This document shows, in pieces, positions 8,727 to 21,978 of a stretch of 64,000 nt of DNA. The notes beneath the pieces were generated by a model. It ran no database searches. It was not told the DNA's origin and saw nothing but the letters and a program-made list of their open reading frames with translations. Numbering within the stretch: the stretch's first letter is position 1; each line of letters begins with the position of its first letter. The translations under genes and the position numbers were made by a program. The stretch comes from Ferranicluibacter rubi (lineage in GTDB: Bacteria; Pseudomonadota; Alphaproteobacteria; Rhizobiales; Rhizobiaceae): positions 186,001 to 250,000 of the forward strand of contig NZ_JAANCM010000004.1 in the NCBI RefSeq assembly GCF_011603255.1, read 5' to 3'.

Positions 8727-8816
8727 CGCGCACTGCCGACAAAGCTCTAAAATCGATAAAAGGGTCGCTCTTTAACCTCTTTGCCTACAAATGAACGCTT
8801 CAGACCGCCGCTGATA

Positions 8817-8845
8817 TTGCACAACGGCAGGTTTGGCTTTATCGG
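8817..8845 (+). promoter_or_regulatory. Candidate ppa promoter
   Basis: TTGCAC (8817-8822) and TATCGG (8840-8845) are separated by 17 nt and sit 33 nt before the ppa start codon. The -10 match is partial, so this is tentative. Confidence 0.35.
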
Positions 8846-8878
8846 ACGTCAGTCCCACTTCAGGAGCATGGAGGCTTC

Positions 8879-9412
8879 ATGCGTATTGACGCAATCTCGA
8901 TCGGAAAGAACCCCCCGGAAGACATCAATGTCATCGTGGAGGTTCCCGTTGGCGGCCATCCGATCAAGTACGAGATGGACAAGGAAGCCGGCACGCTCGT
9001 CGTCGACCGCTTTCTCTACACGCCCATGACCTATCCGGGCAATTACGGCTTCGTACCGCATACGCTGTCCGACGATGGCGACCCGATCGACGTCCTGATC
9101 GCCAGCACGCGACCGCTCGTCCCCGGCTGTGTCATCAACGTCCGCCCGATCGGCGTGATGATGATGGAAGACAATTCCGGCAAGGATGAAAAGATCATCG
9201 CCGTGCCGAGCGCGCACCTGACCAAGCGTTACGACAAGGTCAAGGAATATACCGACCTGCCGGAAATCACGCTGCAGCAGATCGAGCACTTCTTCGAACA
9301 CTACAAGGATCTGGAGCCCGGCAAGTGGGTCAAGATCTTCGGCTGGAAGGACGCGACCGTCGCCCGCCAACTGATCGTCGAAGCGATCGAGCGCGCAAAG
9401 ACCGTCAAGTAA
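8879..9412 (+). CDS. ppa: Inorganic pyrophosphatase
   Basis: A 177-residue family I soluble pyrophosphatase that hydrolyses PPi to two phosphates and so pulls biosynthetic reactions forward. Recognisable segments are [17 protein letters not shown], the catalytic block [18 protein letters not shown], and DGDPIDVL with the metal-binding aspartates; KYDKVKEY-like and [12 protein letters not shown] segments follow. The length is normal for bacterial family I enzymes. AGGAGCATGGAGG precedes the ATG. It is monocistronic and followed by a strong terminator. Confidence 0.97.
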   Translation: MRIDAISIGKNPPEDINVIVEVPVGGHPIKYEMDKEAGTLVVDRFLYTPMTYPGNYGFVPHTLSDDGDPIDVLIASTRPLVPGCVINVRPIGVMMMEDNSGKDEKIIAVPSAHLTKRYDKVKEYTDLPEITLQQIEHFFEHYKDLEPGKWVKIFGWKDATVARQLIVEAIERAKTVK

Positions 9413-9437
9413 GGTCTGCCGTATCGACATTTCGAAA

Positions 9438-9467
9438 GCCGCGTCCTGCACGGGACGCGGCTTTTTT
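9438..9467 (+). terminator. Intrinsic terminator of ppa
   Basis: GCCGCGTCC (9438-9446) pairs perfectly with GGACGCGGC (9453-9461) across a 6-nt loop and is followed by six T residues, 25 nt after the ppa stop. Confidence 0.9.
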
Positions 9468-9509
9468 CATGCGGGATTTCAGGCTGCAGCCGGAAGCCAC
9501 GATATCGTG

Positions 9510-9941
9510 TCAGCGACTGATCCGCGTCGAGAGCACGATCGACGACAAGGTCTTCTCCACCCCCTCGATCGTCCCGATCCGGTCGATCACGAGGTCGAGC
9601 GCGCTGATCGACGCCGCCTCGACGATGGCGATCAGGTCGAAGCTGCCGCTGACAGAATAGACGATGCGCACCGCCTGCATCGCTTCCAGATCGCGCGTCA
9701 CCCGTGGCAACGCCCTAGCCGCAAGCGTGATGAGGATATGCGCCCGCACCAGCCCGCGCTCGTAGTCGCTGGAGAGGCGCACACCATAGCCGGTGATCAC
9801 CCCGTCCCGCTCCAGCCGCTCCAGCCGTGCCTGCACGGTGGTCCGCGAGAGCCCGAGCTTTCGCGCCAGCACGGCCGTCGGCATGCGCGCATTCTCGCTG
9901 AGCAGCGCGAGAAGGCTGCGGTCGCTGTCGGTGATGCTCAT
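9510..9941 (-). CDS. Lrp/AsnC family transcriptional regulator
   Basis: A 143-residue Lrp/AsnC-type regulator. An N-terminal winged helix-turn-helix (ITDSDRSLLALLSENAR through LARKLGLSRTTVQARLERLERDGVI, residues 3-45) is followed by the ligand-binding RAM/AsnC domain (AHILITLA, VYSVSGSFDLIAIV, VEKTLSSIVL). Such proteins usually sense an amino acid. The ATG at 9941 is preferred to a TTG 9 nt upstream because GAGGGG is better spaced. It is divergent from a lysine/saccharopine dehydrogenase gene across 116 bp, so it probably regulates that gene in response to lysine or a related amino acid; that is inference. Confidence 0.9.
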   Translation of the reverse strand: MSITDSDRSLLALLSENARMPTAVLARKLGLSRTTVQARLERLERDGVITGYGVRLSSDYERGLVRAHILITLAARALPRVTRDLEAMQAVRIVYSVSGSFDLIAIVEAASISALDLVIDRIGTIEGVEKTLSSIVLSTRISR

Positions 9942-10057
9942 ATCGACCAATCCCCTCGGCGAAATGCCGAATGTGATGCGTTCTTTTGCACGGATCGGCG
10001 CTTCTGGACAACACCGCCCCGGTGCATGCTGTGCGGAAATTCGAGAAGGGGAACAGC

Positions 10058-11161
10058 ATGAAGACCATCATCGTCATCGGAGCCGGCAAGATCGGCGCCA
10101 CCATCGCACATCTGCTCGCGACCTCCGGCGACTATGCCGTCATCGTGGCCGACCGGAGCGAGGAGCAGTTGACGCGGCTCGGAACGCATCCCGCGCTGTC
10201 GGTCAGAACCGTCGATATCGCCGACGCCACCGCGATGGACGCCTTGCTGACGGGCGCCTTCGCCGTCCTCAGTGCCGCACCCTTCCACCTCACGGTCGAA
10301 ATCGCCGCGTCCGCAGCACGCTGCGGTGTCCACTATCTGGATCTCACGGAAGACGTCGAATCCACGCGCCAGGTCAAGAGGCTGGCGGAGGAGGCGACGA
10401 GTGCCTTCATTCCGCAATGCGGCCTTGCACCGGGCTTCATCTCTATCGTTGCGCAGGATCTCGCCGCCCGCTTCGACACGCTCGACAGCGTGCGCATGCG
10501 CGTCGGCGCCCTGCCGCAATACCCATCCAACGCGCTCAACTACAACCTGACCTGGAGCACGGACGGTGTCATCAACGAATATATCGAGCCCTGCGAAGCC
10601 ATCGTCGAGGGGCGCCTGACGGCGGTGCCGGCGCTGGAGGAGCGCGAGGAATTCTCGCTCGATGGCGTCACCTACGAGGCGTTCAACACCTCGGGCGGTC
10701 TCGGCACGCTCTGCGAGACCCTCGCCGGGCGCGTGCGGACGCTGAACTACCGCACAATCCGCTATCCCGGCCATGCCGCGATCATGAAGGCGCTTCTCAA
10801 CGATCTCGGTCTGCGCCACCGCCGGGAGGTACTGAAGGACATTCTGGAGAACGCGCTGCCGGCAACCACCCAGGATGTGGTCATCGTCTTCGTCACCGTG
10901 TCCGGCCATCGCGACGGGCGGCTCGTTCAAGAGACCTATGCGAACAAGATTTATAGTGGCGTCGTTGCCGGCCGCATGATGAGCGCGATCCAGATCACGA
11001 CGGCCGCCAGCATCTGCGCCGTGCTCGACATGCTCGCAGCCGGCGACCTGCCCGCCTCGGGGTTTATCCGCCAGGAAGACATCGCCCTCGACGCCTTCCT
11101 CGCAAACCGCTTCGGCCGCCACTATGCCGACAGCCGCTTCACCGAGAAGCTTGCAGGCTAA
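10058..11161 (+). CDS. Saccharopine dehydrogenase family protein (lysine 6-dehydrogenase / saccharopine reductase type)
   Basis: A 367-residue NAD(P)-dependent oxidoreductase. The Rossmann glycine motif GAGKIG occupies residues 8-13, and a saccharopine-dehydrogenase C-terminal domain includes the segment CGLAPGFISIVAQDLA and a later NYRTIRYPGHA. The family contains lysine 6-dehydrogenase (described in Agrobacterium) and the Lys9-type saccharopine reductases; both act in lysine catabolism towards 2-aminoadipate. The start at 10058 has AAGGGG about 6 nt upstream; a longer frame from 9986 lacks homology. It is divergent from an Lrp-type regulator and converges on manC across a 15-bp gap. Confidence 0.85.
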   Translation: MKTIIVIGAGKIGATIAHLLATSGDYAVIVADRSEEQLTRLGTHPALSVRTVDIADATAMDALLTGAFAVLSAAPFHLTVEIAASAARCGVHYLDLTEDVESTRQVKRLAEEATSAFIPQCGLAPGFISIVAQDLAARFDTLDSVRMRVGALPQYPSNALNYNLTWSTDGVINEYIEPCEAIVEGRLTAVPALEEREEFSLDGVTYEAFNTSGGLGTLCETLAGRVRTLNYRTIRYPGHAAIMKALLNDLGLRHRREVLKDILENALPATTQDVVIVFVTVSGHRDGRLVQETYANKIYSGVVAGRMMSAIQITTAASICAVLDMLAAGDLPASGFIRQEDIALDAFLANRFGRHYADSRFTEKLAG

Positions 11162-11168
11162 ATTGCCA

Positions 11169-11188
11169 GGCCGGCCTCAGAGCCGGCC
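11169..11188. terminator. Weak hairpin between LysDH-like gene and manC
   Basis: GGCCGGC (11169-11175) pairs with GCCGGCC (11182-11188) across a 6-nt loop between two convergent stops, overlapping the last codons of manC. There is no T-run, so it may only be a transcript-end barrier. Confidence 0.3.
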
Positions 11189-12604
11189 GAACTCGTCGTC
11201 CAGGCGAACCGTATCGTCGTCGGAGAGATAGGACCCCGTCTGGACCTCGATGAGCTCCAGCGGGATCTTGCCCGGGTTGGCAAGCCGATGGGTGACGCCC
11301 TGCGGTACATAGATGGACTCGTTTTCGTTGAGAAGCCGCGTCTCGTCGCCCAGCGTCACCTCCGCCGTCCCTTTCACCACCACCCAGTGCTCCGAGCGGT
11401 GGAAGTGCTTCTGCAGCGAGATCTTGCGCCCGGGTGCGATCGACAACCGCTTGACCTCGAATCTCTCGCCGCTGAGCACCGAGGAGACCGAGCCCCATGG
11501 CTTGTAAGAGGTCGGATGAACCTCCGTCAGGCTGCGGGTCGCCTCCGAGCGTGCGAGTGCCTTGACGATCTGGCCAACGTTCTGGCTGTCGGCAAGACGG
11601 CCGACATATACCGCATCCTCGCTGGCAATGACGGCGATATCGTCAAGGCCATGGACGGACACATGAATGTCGCGCGAGAGAACCAGCGAATTGCGGGTAT
11701 CCGAAACACTGGCCTTCTGGCCAACGACGTTGCCAGCCGCATCCTTCTCGCCAACGGCCCAGACCGAGTCCCAGCTGCCGAGATCCGACCAGGGGAAAGA
11801 CGAGGGAACGACGGCCGCATGGGCCGTGCGTTCGAACACCGCGTAATCGACCGAAATATCCGGCGCCTGCGAAAAGGCCTCCGCATCCAGCCGCTCGAAA
11901 TCCAGATCGCGTCGCGAAGCATCGACGGCCGCGCGCGCGCTGGCGTGCACCTCTGGTGCGAACTTTGCGAGATCGGCGAGGAAAAGGCGGATCGGCAGCA
12001 TGAACATGCCGGAATTCCAGAGATAGCGGCCCGTTGCCAGCAGCGCCTCGGCCTTCTCCCGGTCCGGCTTCTCGACAAATCGCGCAACCGTCCGGGCACC
12101 CCCGGCAAGCTCCTCACCCGTCTCGATATAGCCATAGCCCGTTGCCGGCTCGGTCGGTGTAATGCCGAAGGTAACCAGCATGCCAGCCGCCGCCGTATTG
12201 CGCGCAAGCCGGATGCAATCGTTATAGGTCTCGTTCGCATCGATTTCGTGGTCGGAAGCCAGCACCTGAATGATGGCTTCGTCGCCATGGTCGCGGGCCA
12301 CGACGAAGGCTGCAGCCGCCAGTGCCGGCGCCGTGTTGCGCGCAACCGGCTCCAAGAGGATCGAGGACAGACGCGCGCCGACGGCCTGCGCCTGTTCCGC
12401 GACGATGAAGCGGAACTCGGCATTGGTCACGATAACGGCGGGCTCGTAAATCTCCGGATCCGAGACGCGCTGCAACGTCTTCTGGAACAGCGAGTGCTCG
12501 CTGAGGAACTGCAGGAACTGCTTCGGGGCGGTCGAGCGGGACAGCGGCCACAGCCGCGTTCCCTTGCCGCCGGCCATGATCACCGGGACGATCTTTGCAG
12601 CCAT
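11177..12604 (-). CDS. manC: Mannose-1-phosphate guanylyltransferase / mannose-6-phosphate isomerase
   Basis: A 475-residue bifunctional enzyme of GDP-mannose synthesis, feeding exopolysaccharide and lipopolysaccharide. The N-terminal nucleotidyltransferase domain shows GGKGTRLWPLSR (about 10-21), ARNTAPALAAAA, ASDHEI and FVEKPD. The C-terminal cupin (type II phosphomannose isomerase) shows KPWGS, GRKISLQKHFHRSEHW and EVQTGSYLSDDD. Length is normal for the ManC/CpsB/NoeJ family. ATGs exist at 12610 and 12604; the latter has GGAAGG 8 nt upstream. It stands alone, with no other polysaccharide gene nearby. Confidence 0.93.
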   Translation of the reverse strand: MAAKIVPVIMAGGKGTRLWPLSRSTAPKQFLQFLSEHSLFQKTLQRVSDPEIYEPAVIVTNAEFRFIVAEQAQAVGARLSSILLEPVARNTAPALAAAAFVVARDHGDEAIIQVLASDHEIDANETYNDCIRLARNTAAAGMLVTFGITPTEPATGYGYIETGEELAGGARTVARFVEKPDREKAEALLATGRYLWNSGMFMLPIRLFLADLAKFAPEVHASARAAVDASRRDLDFERLDAEAFSQAPDISVDYAVFERTAHAAVVPSSFPWSDLGSWDSVWAVGEKDAAGNVVGQKASVSDTRNSLVLSRDIHVSVHGLDDIAVIASEDAVYVGRLADSQNVGQIVKALARSEATRSLTEVHPTSYKPWGSVSSVLSGERFEVKRLSIAPGRKISLQKHFHRSEHWVVVKGTAEVTLGDETRLLNENESIYVPQGVTHRLANPGKIPLELIEVQTGSYLSDDDTVRLDDEFGRL

Positions 12605-12806
12605 TACCATGTCCTTCCCTGCCTCCGCGGCATTGAGCTTGCGTGCAAGCATTGTCGCAACCCGTTGGATGCCTGCTCGCTCGAGCGCGTTCGACAAGCG
12701 CTAACGGAGGTATAAATTGCTGTTAAAACGGATGTCCATCGTCCGTCTGCCTAAGGTGACAGACAGGCGTAACATATGCCCATTCCCGATGGCCGGAATA
12801 GGGACA

Positions 12807-12832
12807 TAAAAAAACCGGCCGAAGCCGGTTTT
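12807..12832 (-). terminator. Intrinsic terminator of the atp operon
   Basis: On the minus strand, AAAACCGGC, a TTCG-type loop and GCCGGTTTT form a stem (12811-12819 with 12824-12832) continued by a run of T residues (A-run 12808-12814 on the plus strand). It lies 12 nt after the atpC stop. Confidence 0.85.
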
Positions 12833-12843
12833 CGTCGTCTCGG

Positions 12844-13248
12844 TCAGCCCGAGACCGTCTCGTTGAGCTGCGTGAGCTCGGAGAGGAAGTTTTCGATCTT
12901 CGTGCGGTGCTCGTCGCCGTGATGCGGCTGGTCGAGTTCGGCACGGGCCGCCTCGATCCGGCGCTCTACGAGCGCGACATCGAATTCGCTGACCGGCACG
13001 GCCGACTCGGCAAGAACGGTGCAGCCGGTCGGCAGGATGTCGGCGAAGCCGCCGAACACGACATAGCGGTTCGTCTCGCCGCTCGCCGTTTTCACGGTGA
13101 TGACGCCCGGCTTGATCGTCGTCATGGTCGGTGCGTGATTGGCCATGATGGTCATCTCGCCTTCCGTTGCCGGAATGACGACTTCGCTGACCTGCTCGGA
13201 AAGCAGCAGACGCTCCGGGGAAACGAGCTCGAGTTTGAAATCAGCCAT
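12844..13248 (-). CDS. atpC: F1 ATP synthase epsilon subunit
   Basis: The 134-residue epsilon subunit of the central stalk, which couples gamma rotation to catalysis and can inhibit ATP hydrolysis. The N-terminal beta-sandwich is clear (FKLELVSPERLLLS, VVIPATEGEMTIMANHAP, VVFGGFADI), followed by the shorter C-terminal helical part. It is the last gene of atpHAGDC. The spacer to atpD (100 bp) is unusual: it holds an array of 7-bp repeats in inverted orientation. Confidence 0.95.
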   Translation of the reverse strand: MADFKLELVSPERLLLSEQVSEVVIPATEGEMTIMANHAPTMTTIKPGVITVKTASGETNRYVVFGGFADILPTGCTVLAESAVPVSEFDVALVERRIEAARAELDQPHHGDEHRTKIENFLSELTQLNETVSG

Positions 13249-13256
13249 ATCAATTC

Positions 13257-13344
13257 AGCGAATAGCGAATAGCGAACAGGTTGAGAAAACCATCCCGCAA
13301 ATATTCACCTATCCCTATTCGCTACTCCCTATTCGCTATTCGCT
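13257..13344. repeat. Inverted array of AGCGAAT heptamers between atpD and atpC
   Basis: Left arm: AGCGAAT at 13257-13263 and 13264-13270, then AGCGAAC at 13271-13277. Right arm: ATTCGCT at 13317-13323, 13331-13337 and 13338-13344, arranged as two 14-bp tandem units (13313-13326 and 13327-13340). Bases 13257-13272 and 13329-13344 are perfect 16-bp inverted copies with a 56-bp spacer. The transcript of this intra-operon gap could therefore form a stable hairpin. The patch is AT-richer than its surroundings. Confidence 0.9.
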
Positions 13345-13348
13345 TCGA

Positions 13349-15714
<2,366 letters not shown>

Positions 15715-15763
15715 CCAGTATCCGTCCTAGGTAGCGTCTGCGGGTGCGTCTTTGAGCAGACGA

Positions 15764-17853
<2,090 letters not shown>

Positions 17854-18108
17854 GAGCGCGCTTCTCTTGCTATGATCCAAGAGCGATCTTCGGACGAACC
17901 GAAAACCGAACACATTGAATTTGTTGCTATATCCTCAAGGACATCCTGGCCTGACAGGCCCGGCTCCCCCACGAAGTCGCGGTTCGTCTAGCATAGGAAA
18001 ATTGGACTCGCAACACGCGAGGGGAGCGATTGCACGAACCTTGGGCCAAATTCTGCCCAAAAGCGGGAGTGTGATGGCCTCGGCGAGGTGTAAAGCGGGG
18101 TCTCGACC

Positions 18109-18495
18109 TTACAGGAAGCCGAAAACATAGGCCAATGGCAGGATGGCCAGCACCATTTGCACGAGAACAAAGAGCCAGTTCACGAGCGTGTTACCTTGAT
18201 CCGACAGCATCGACAGGATGCGCCCGAAAGCGGCGAGTGCGAAGGCCGAGCCGAGCGCGAGATAGACCATGGGCTGGGCGAGCACGATCGCGGCGAGGCC
18301 GAGACCGAGCGGAAAGCCGCCGAGCGTCGAGCGCGCCTCGGCATAGCCGCCGCGCCGGCCTTCCCGCAGCGAAAGCCCCACGGCCCGGAACGAGAGGCCC
18401 GGTGCGAAGAGGAAGAACAGCCCCATGACGCAGGTCGCCACGGCGCTGAGGAAGGCGAGGAACTCGCCGGTCTCGGTCGGTATATACAGATCCAT
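18109..18495 (-). CDS. DUF4345-type four-helix membrane protein
   Basis: A 128-residue inner-membrane protein of unknown function with about four hydrophobic helices (residues 10-32, 58-78, 80-98, 103-126). The composition and the pattern GLSLREG ... RSTLGGFPLGLGLA resemble DUF4345 family proteins; no catalytic motif is visible. It lies between priA (97 bp upstream) and the atp operon (255 bp downstream, no gene seen there) in the same orientation, and could be read through from priA. Function is not assigned. Confidence 0.7.
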   Translation of the reverse strand: MDLYIPTETGEFLAFLSAVATCVMGLFFLFAPGLSFRAVGLSLREGRRGGYAEARSTLGGFPLGLGLAAIVLAQPMVYLALGSAFALAAFGRILSMLSDQGNTLVNWLFVLVQMVLAILPLAYVFGFL

Positions 18496-18592
18496 CGCCG
18501 CGATCCCATGCGCCTGTCATCGTCCGGCATAGTGCCGACTTTGCGAAGATTTAGAGCAAGTGGGCGCGGAAGGGAATCGCTCTCGACCAGCC

Positions 18593-20821
18593 TCAGAGGA
18601 AACTTTGCGGATCGATATCGAGCTGGACCGATACCGAACCGCGCACTTTGGGTCCGGCCGCGATCATGGCCCGCATGAAGGCCTGCATGTCGCTGTTGCG
18701 CCGGCCGTGGACGAGAAGCCGGAACCGATGGCGTCCGCGAACGACTGCCAGCGCCGCTTCGGCAGGTCCGAGCACGGTGATGCCGGAAACCTGGGGTGCG
18801 GCCTGACGAAGGCCGCGCGCATGCGTCTCCGCGTCAGTCCGCGTGTCGGCGGAGACAATGACGGAGGCAAGCCGCCCGAACGGCGGCAGCACCGCCCGCT
18901 CGCGTTCGCCGATCTCGCGCTCGTAAAACGCCTCGGCATCGCCGGAGACGATCGCCTGCATCACCGGATGCTGCGGCTGGTAGGTCTGCAACAGCCCGCG
19001 GCTCTTCAGCCCCGTTCGCCCGGCGCGCCCCGTCACCTGGCTCAAGAGCTGGAACGTCCTCTCGGCCGCCCGGGGGTCGCCATTGGCCAGTCCGATATCC
19101 GCGTCCACGATGCCGACGCAGGTCATCATTGGAAAATTATGGCCTTTCGCGACGAGCTGCGTGCCCACGACGATATCGGCCTCCCCCTTGGCGATAGCCT
19201 CGAGTTCCAGCCGCAGGCGCTTCACGCCCATCAGGTCGGAGGACAGCACGATGGTACGCGCTTGCGGAAAATGCCGATCCACCTCCTCGGCGATCCGCTC
19301 CACGCCGGGCCCGCAGGCGACGAGATGATCGAACGTGCCGCATTCCGGGCAGGCCTCCGGCGTGCGCTCGGCATAACCGCAATGATGGCACTGGATCTGG
19401 TTGCGGAACCGGTGTTCGACAAGCCAGCTCGAACAGTTGGGGCACTGGAAGCGATGTCCGCAGACGCGGCAGAGCGTCAGCGGCGCATAGCCTCGCCGGT
19501 TGAGGAAGAGCAGCGCCTGCTCGCCCTTCTCCACCGCCTTACCGATGGCCGAAAGCAGCACCGGCGACAGGAAGCCGCCGCGCTCCGGCGGGTGCCGGCG
19601 CATATCGATCAGGCCGAGATCCGGCATGGCGGCGGCCCCGAAGCGGGTGCGCAGATGGATGGGCCGGTAGCGCCCGACCTCGCCATTGACCCGGCTTTCC
19701 ACCGATGGCGTCGCCGAGACCAGCACGACAGGAAAATCGCCGAGCCTTGCCCGCACCACCGCCATGTCGCGCGCATTGTAGAACACGCGGTCTTCCTGCT
19801 TGTAGGCGGGGTCGTGCTCTTCATCGACGATGATGAGGCCGAGATCCTCGAACGGCAGGAACAACGCCGAACGCGCACCGGCCACCACCCGCACGCCGCC
19901 TTCGGTCACCTGCCGCCACACCTTTTCGCGGGTGCGGGGCGCGAGATCCGAATGCCATTCCGCAGGCTTTGCGCCGAAGCGCTTCTCGAATCGATCGAGG
20001 AAGGCGGCCGTCAGAGCGATTTCCGGCAGGAGGATCAGCACCTGCCGGCCCTGCCGCAAGGTTTCGGCGATGGCCTCGAAATAGACCTCCGTTTTGCCGG
20101 ACCCCGTCACGCCGTCGATCAGCGAGACGGAGAATGTCTTTTGCGCCGCCGACGCGATCAGCGTATCCGCCGCCTCGCGCTGGATCTCCTCCAGCTCGGT
20201 CACGGCATAGTCCGCGTCGGGCGCGGCCACCACGGGCGGCGGCGGCATGAAGGCGGTCTCGAACACGCCTTGGGACCGCAGGCCTTCCACCACGCTGGTC
20301 GAGACGCCGGCGGCATGCGCAAGGCCCGAGCGCGTCCAGAAGAGACCGTCGGCCGCCGTTTCCACCACACGCGTCCGCGCCGGCGTCATCCGGTCCGGGC
20401 GCCGGTCGGTCAGCCGCAGCCCCTCCACCATCGGCTCGGGATCGAACGCCGCAGGCACGCGCAGCGCCATGCGCGCCACCAGCCCGGGCGGCGACAGCGT
20501 GTAGGCGGCGACCCAGTCGAGAAAAGCGCGCATATCCTGTGATAGCGGCGGGCAATCGAAGACCTGTGTAATGGATTTCAGCTTCTTCGGATCGACGGCC
20601 GGCCCGTCGGTCGTATCCCAGACGACGCCCGCGACCTGTCGCGGCCCGAGCGGCACCTGCACGATCGAACCCGGCTGGATCGCCATGCCGTCCGGCACCC
20701 GATAGGAATAGGCCTTGTCCGCGGGCATGGGCACCAGAACCGGCACGACCCTGCCCGGCGCCTCGGGGCAAGCCTTGTCCCCGAACAGATCAATCGAATC
20801 GCCCGTCATCGCGGCGGACAT
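18593..20821 (-). CDS. priA: Primosomal protein N' (replication restart helicase)
   Basis: A 742-residue PriA, the 3'-5' helicase that reloads the replisome at collapsed forks. An N-terminal DNA-binding domain (VLVPMPADKAYSYRVP) is followed by the SF2 helicase core. Walker A is GVTGSGKTEVY, the DEEH box is in IIVDEEHDPAYKQ, and a zinc-binding insert has paired cysteines CRVC, CPNC, CHHC and CPEC. The C-terminus shows VTGRAGR. A second in-frame ATG at 20809 is possible. It stands between DUF4345 and an acyltransferase gene. Confidence 0.96.
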   Translation of the reverse strand: MSAAMTGDSIDLFGDKACPEAPGRVVPVLVPMPADKAYSYRVPDGMAIQPGSIVQVPLGPRQVAGVVWDTTDGPAVDPKKLKSITQVFDCPPLSQDMRAFLDWVAAYTLSPPGLVARMALRVPAAFDPEPMVEGLRLTDRRPDRMTPARTRVVETAADGLFWTRSGLAHAAGVSTSVVEGLRSQGVFETAFMPPPPVVAAPDADYAVTELEEIQREAADTLIASAAQKTFSVSLIDGVTGSGKTEVYFEAIAETLRQGRQVLILLPEIALTAAFLDRFEKRFGAKPAEWHSDLAPRTREKVWRQVTEGGVRVVAGARSALFLPFEDLGLIIVDEEHDPAYKQEDRVFYNARDMAVVRARLGDFPVVLVSATPSVESRVNGEVGRYRPIHLRTRFGAAAMPDLGLIDMRRHPPERGGFLSPVLLSAIGKAVEKGEQALLFLNRRGYAPLTLCRVCGHRFQCPNCSSWLVEHRFRNQIQCHHCGYAERTPEACPECGTFDHLVACGPGVERIAEEVDRHFPQARTIVLSSDLMGVKRLRLELEAIAKGEADIVVGTQLVAKGHNFPMMTCVGIVDADIGLANGDPRAAERTFQLLSQVTGRAGRTGLKSRGLLQTYQPQHPVMQAIVSGDAEAFYEREIGERERAVLPPFGRLASVIVSADTRTDAETHARGLRQAAPQVSGITVLGPAEAALAVVRGRHRFRLLVHGRRNSDMQAFMRAMIAAGPKVRGSVSVQLDIDPQSFL

Positions 20822-20870
20822 TGCTCCCGTGGGCGCCGAAAGGAAAGAGGCCGCCGTTCAGCGCCCGTTT

Positions 20871-21839
20871 TCAGATCTCGGCCGGGGCGGTTAGCCGGCC
20901 TGCGATGGTCGGGCTATCGACGGCAGCCTTTACAGGCTTCAGGGGCTGGAACACGGCATCACCGTCGCGCGCCAGATCCGTCACCGTATGCCGCTCCAGC
21001 GCGCGGGTCACCTCGGCCGTATCCCCGTCCAGTGCGTCGGGCGGAATGAGATGGCCGACGGTCATGTCGAAGACGTTGCCCTTCTTGTTGAGCAGCTCGT
21101 GGAACACCGTCATGTCGCGCAGCTCGGTCGACCATTTCGCCAGCCAGTAGAACAGGCCGGAATTGCGGGCCTGCATATGCACCGGCAGGATGGCGAGGTT
21201 GTGCTTGCGGGCGAAGCCGACGACGGAGGTCTTCCAGGGGCGCTCGTTCAGCCGCCCGTCCGCCCAGTAGGCGATACGGCCCGAGGGAAACAGCACAGTG
21301 GCCTTTCCCTCGGCGATCGCGCGGTTCGTCACCTGCAGCGTCTCGCGCGCCTTCAGCTTGCTTTTGTGCTCGTCGCGCCATTCCACCGGGATGACCATCT
21401 CCACGAACCGCGGATTGACGCGGATCGCATCCCGGTTGGCAAAGAACATCATGTCCGGCCGGCGTGCCTTCAACAGGTCGAACACCGCGACACCGTCGGC
21501 AATGCCGGTTGGGTGGTTGCTGACGAGCAGGAACCCGCCGTTGCGCGGAATCCGTTCTTCATGCGCCACACGAATGTCGAGCGATAGCGTGTCGCTGAGA
21601 TACTGGAAGGCCTGGAAACCCGGCAGGTTGGCGACGCCGTTCGCAAATTCCAGCGCCTTGCGGTAGTTCAGCAGCGTGTAGAGCGCCGGCCGCATGACGG
21701 GCCAGAGCGGGTGGTGGACGATGCGCTGTCCGCGCTCGGCGATCAGCGTATCCACGATATGGCCGGGCTGCCCCTGGGAGACGAGCGACACCGCTTCCGC
21801 GAACTGAGAGAAACCGCCTGCCGAGCCCTGTCTGGTCAT
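20871..21839 (-). CDS. Lysophospholipid / glycerol-phosphate acyltransferase family protein
   Basis: A 322-residue membrane-associated acyltransferase of the PlsC/hemolysin-like superfamily. Block I reads SNHPTGIADG, in which histidine and aspartate are separated by five residues (HX5D) as in hemolysin-type members rather than the usual HX4D. Block III is visible as LFPSGRIAYW. These enzymes move acyl chains onto lysophospholipids or ornithine lipids; the substrate here is unknown. It is upstream of priA in the same direction (49-bp gap) and divergent from xerC. Confidence 0.82.
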   Translation of the reverse strand: MTRQGSAGGFSQFAEAVSLVSQGQPGHIVDTLIAERGQRIVHHPLWPVMRPALYTLLNYRKALEFANGVANLPGFQAFQYLSDTLSLDIRVAHEERIPRNGGFLLVSNHPTGIADGVAVFDLLKARRPDMMFFANRDAIRVNPRFVEMVIPVEWRDEHKSKLKARETLQVTNRAIAEGKATVLFPSGRIAYWADGRLNERPWKTSVVGFARKHNLAILPVHMQARNSGLFYWLAKWSTELRDMTVFHELLNKKGNVFDMTVGHLIPPDALDGDTAEVTRALERHTVTDLARDGDAVFQPLKPVKAAVDSPTIAGRLTAPAEI

Positions 21840-21978
21840 TGTCGTCCCGCCGCCGCATCTCGCTCACCTATGGCAAATGAATATGATTGAGCGATGACGG
21901 ATTCCAAGAGGACGTTAGCAATTCGGCAAGAGGTGTGCGCCCAGACTTGATGTTTCCTCGGCAGGCAAGGGCTTCGAC

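Noticed and set aside
17854-17913. 20-residue N-terminal extension of atpH
   Set aside because: The ATG at 17913 has no Shine-Dalgarno sequence and the extension is not shared by delta subunits; GTG at 17853 gives the standard length.
18560-20542. 660-residue open frame antisense to priA
   Set aside because: It has His/Arg-rich, low-complexity composition and no ribosome-binding site, whereas priA motifs are complete on the other strand.
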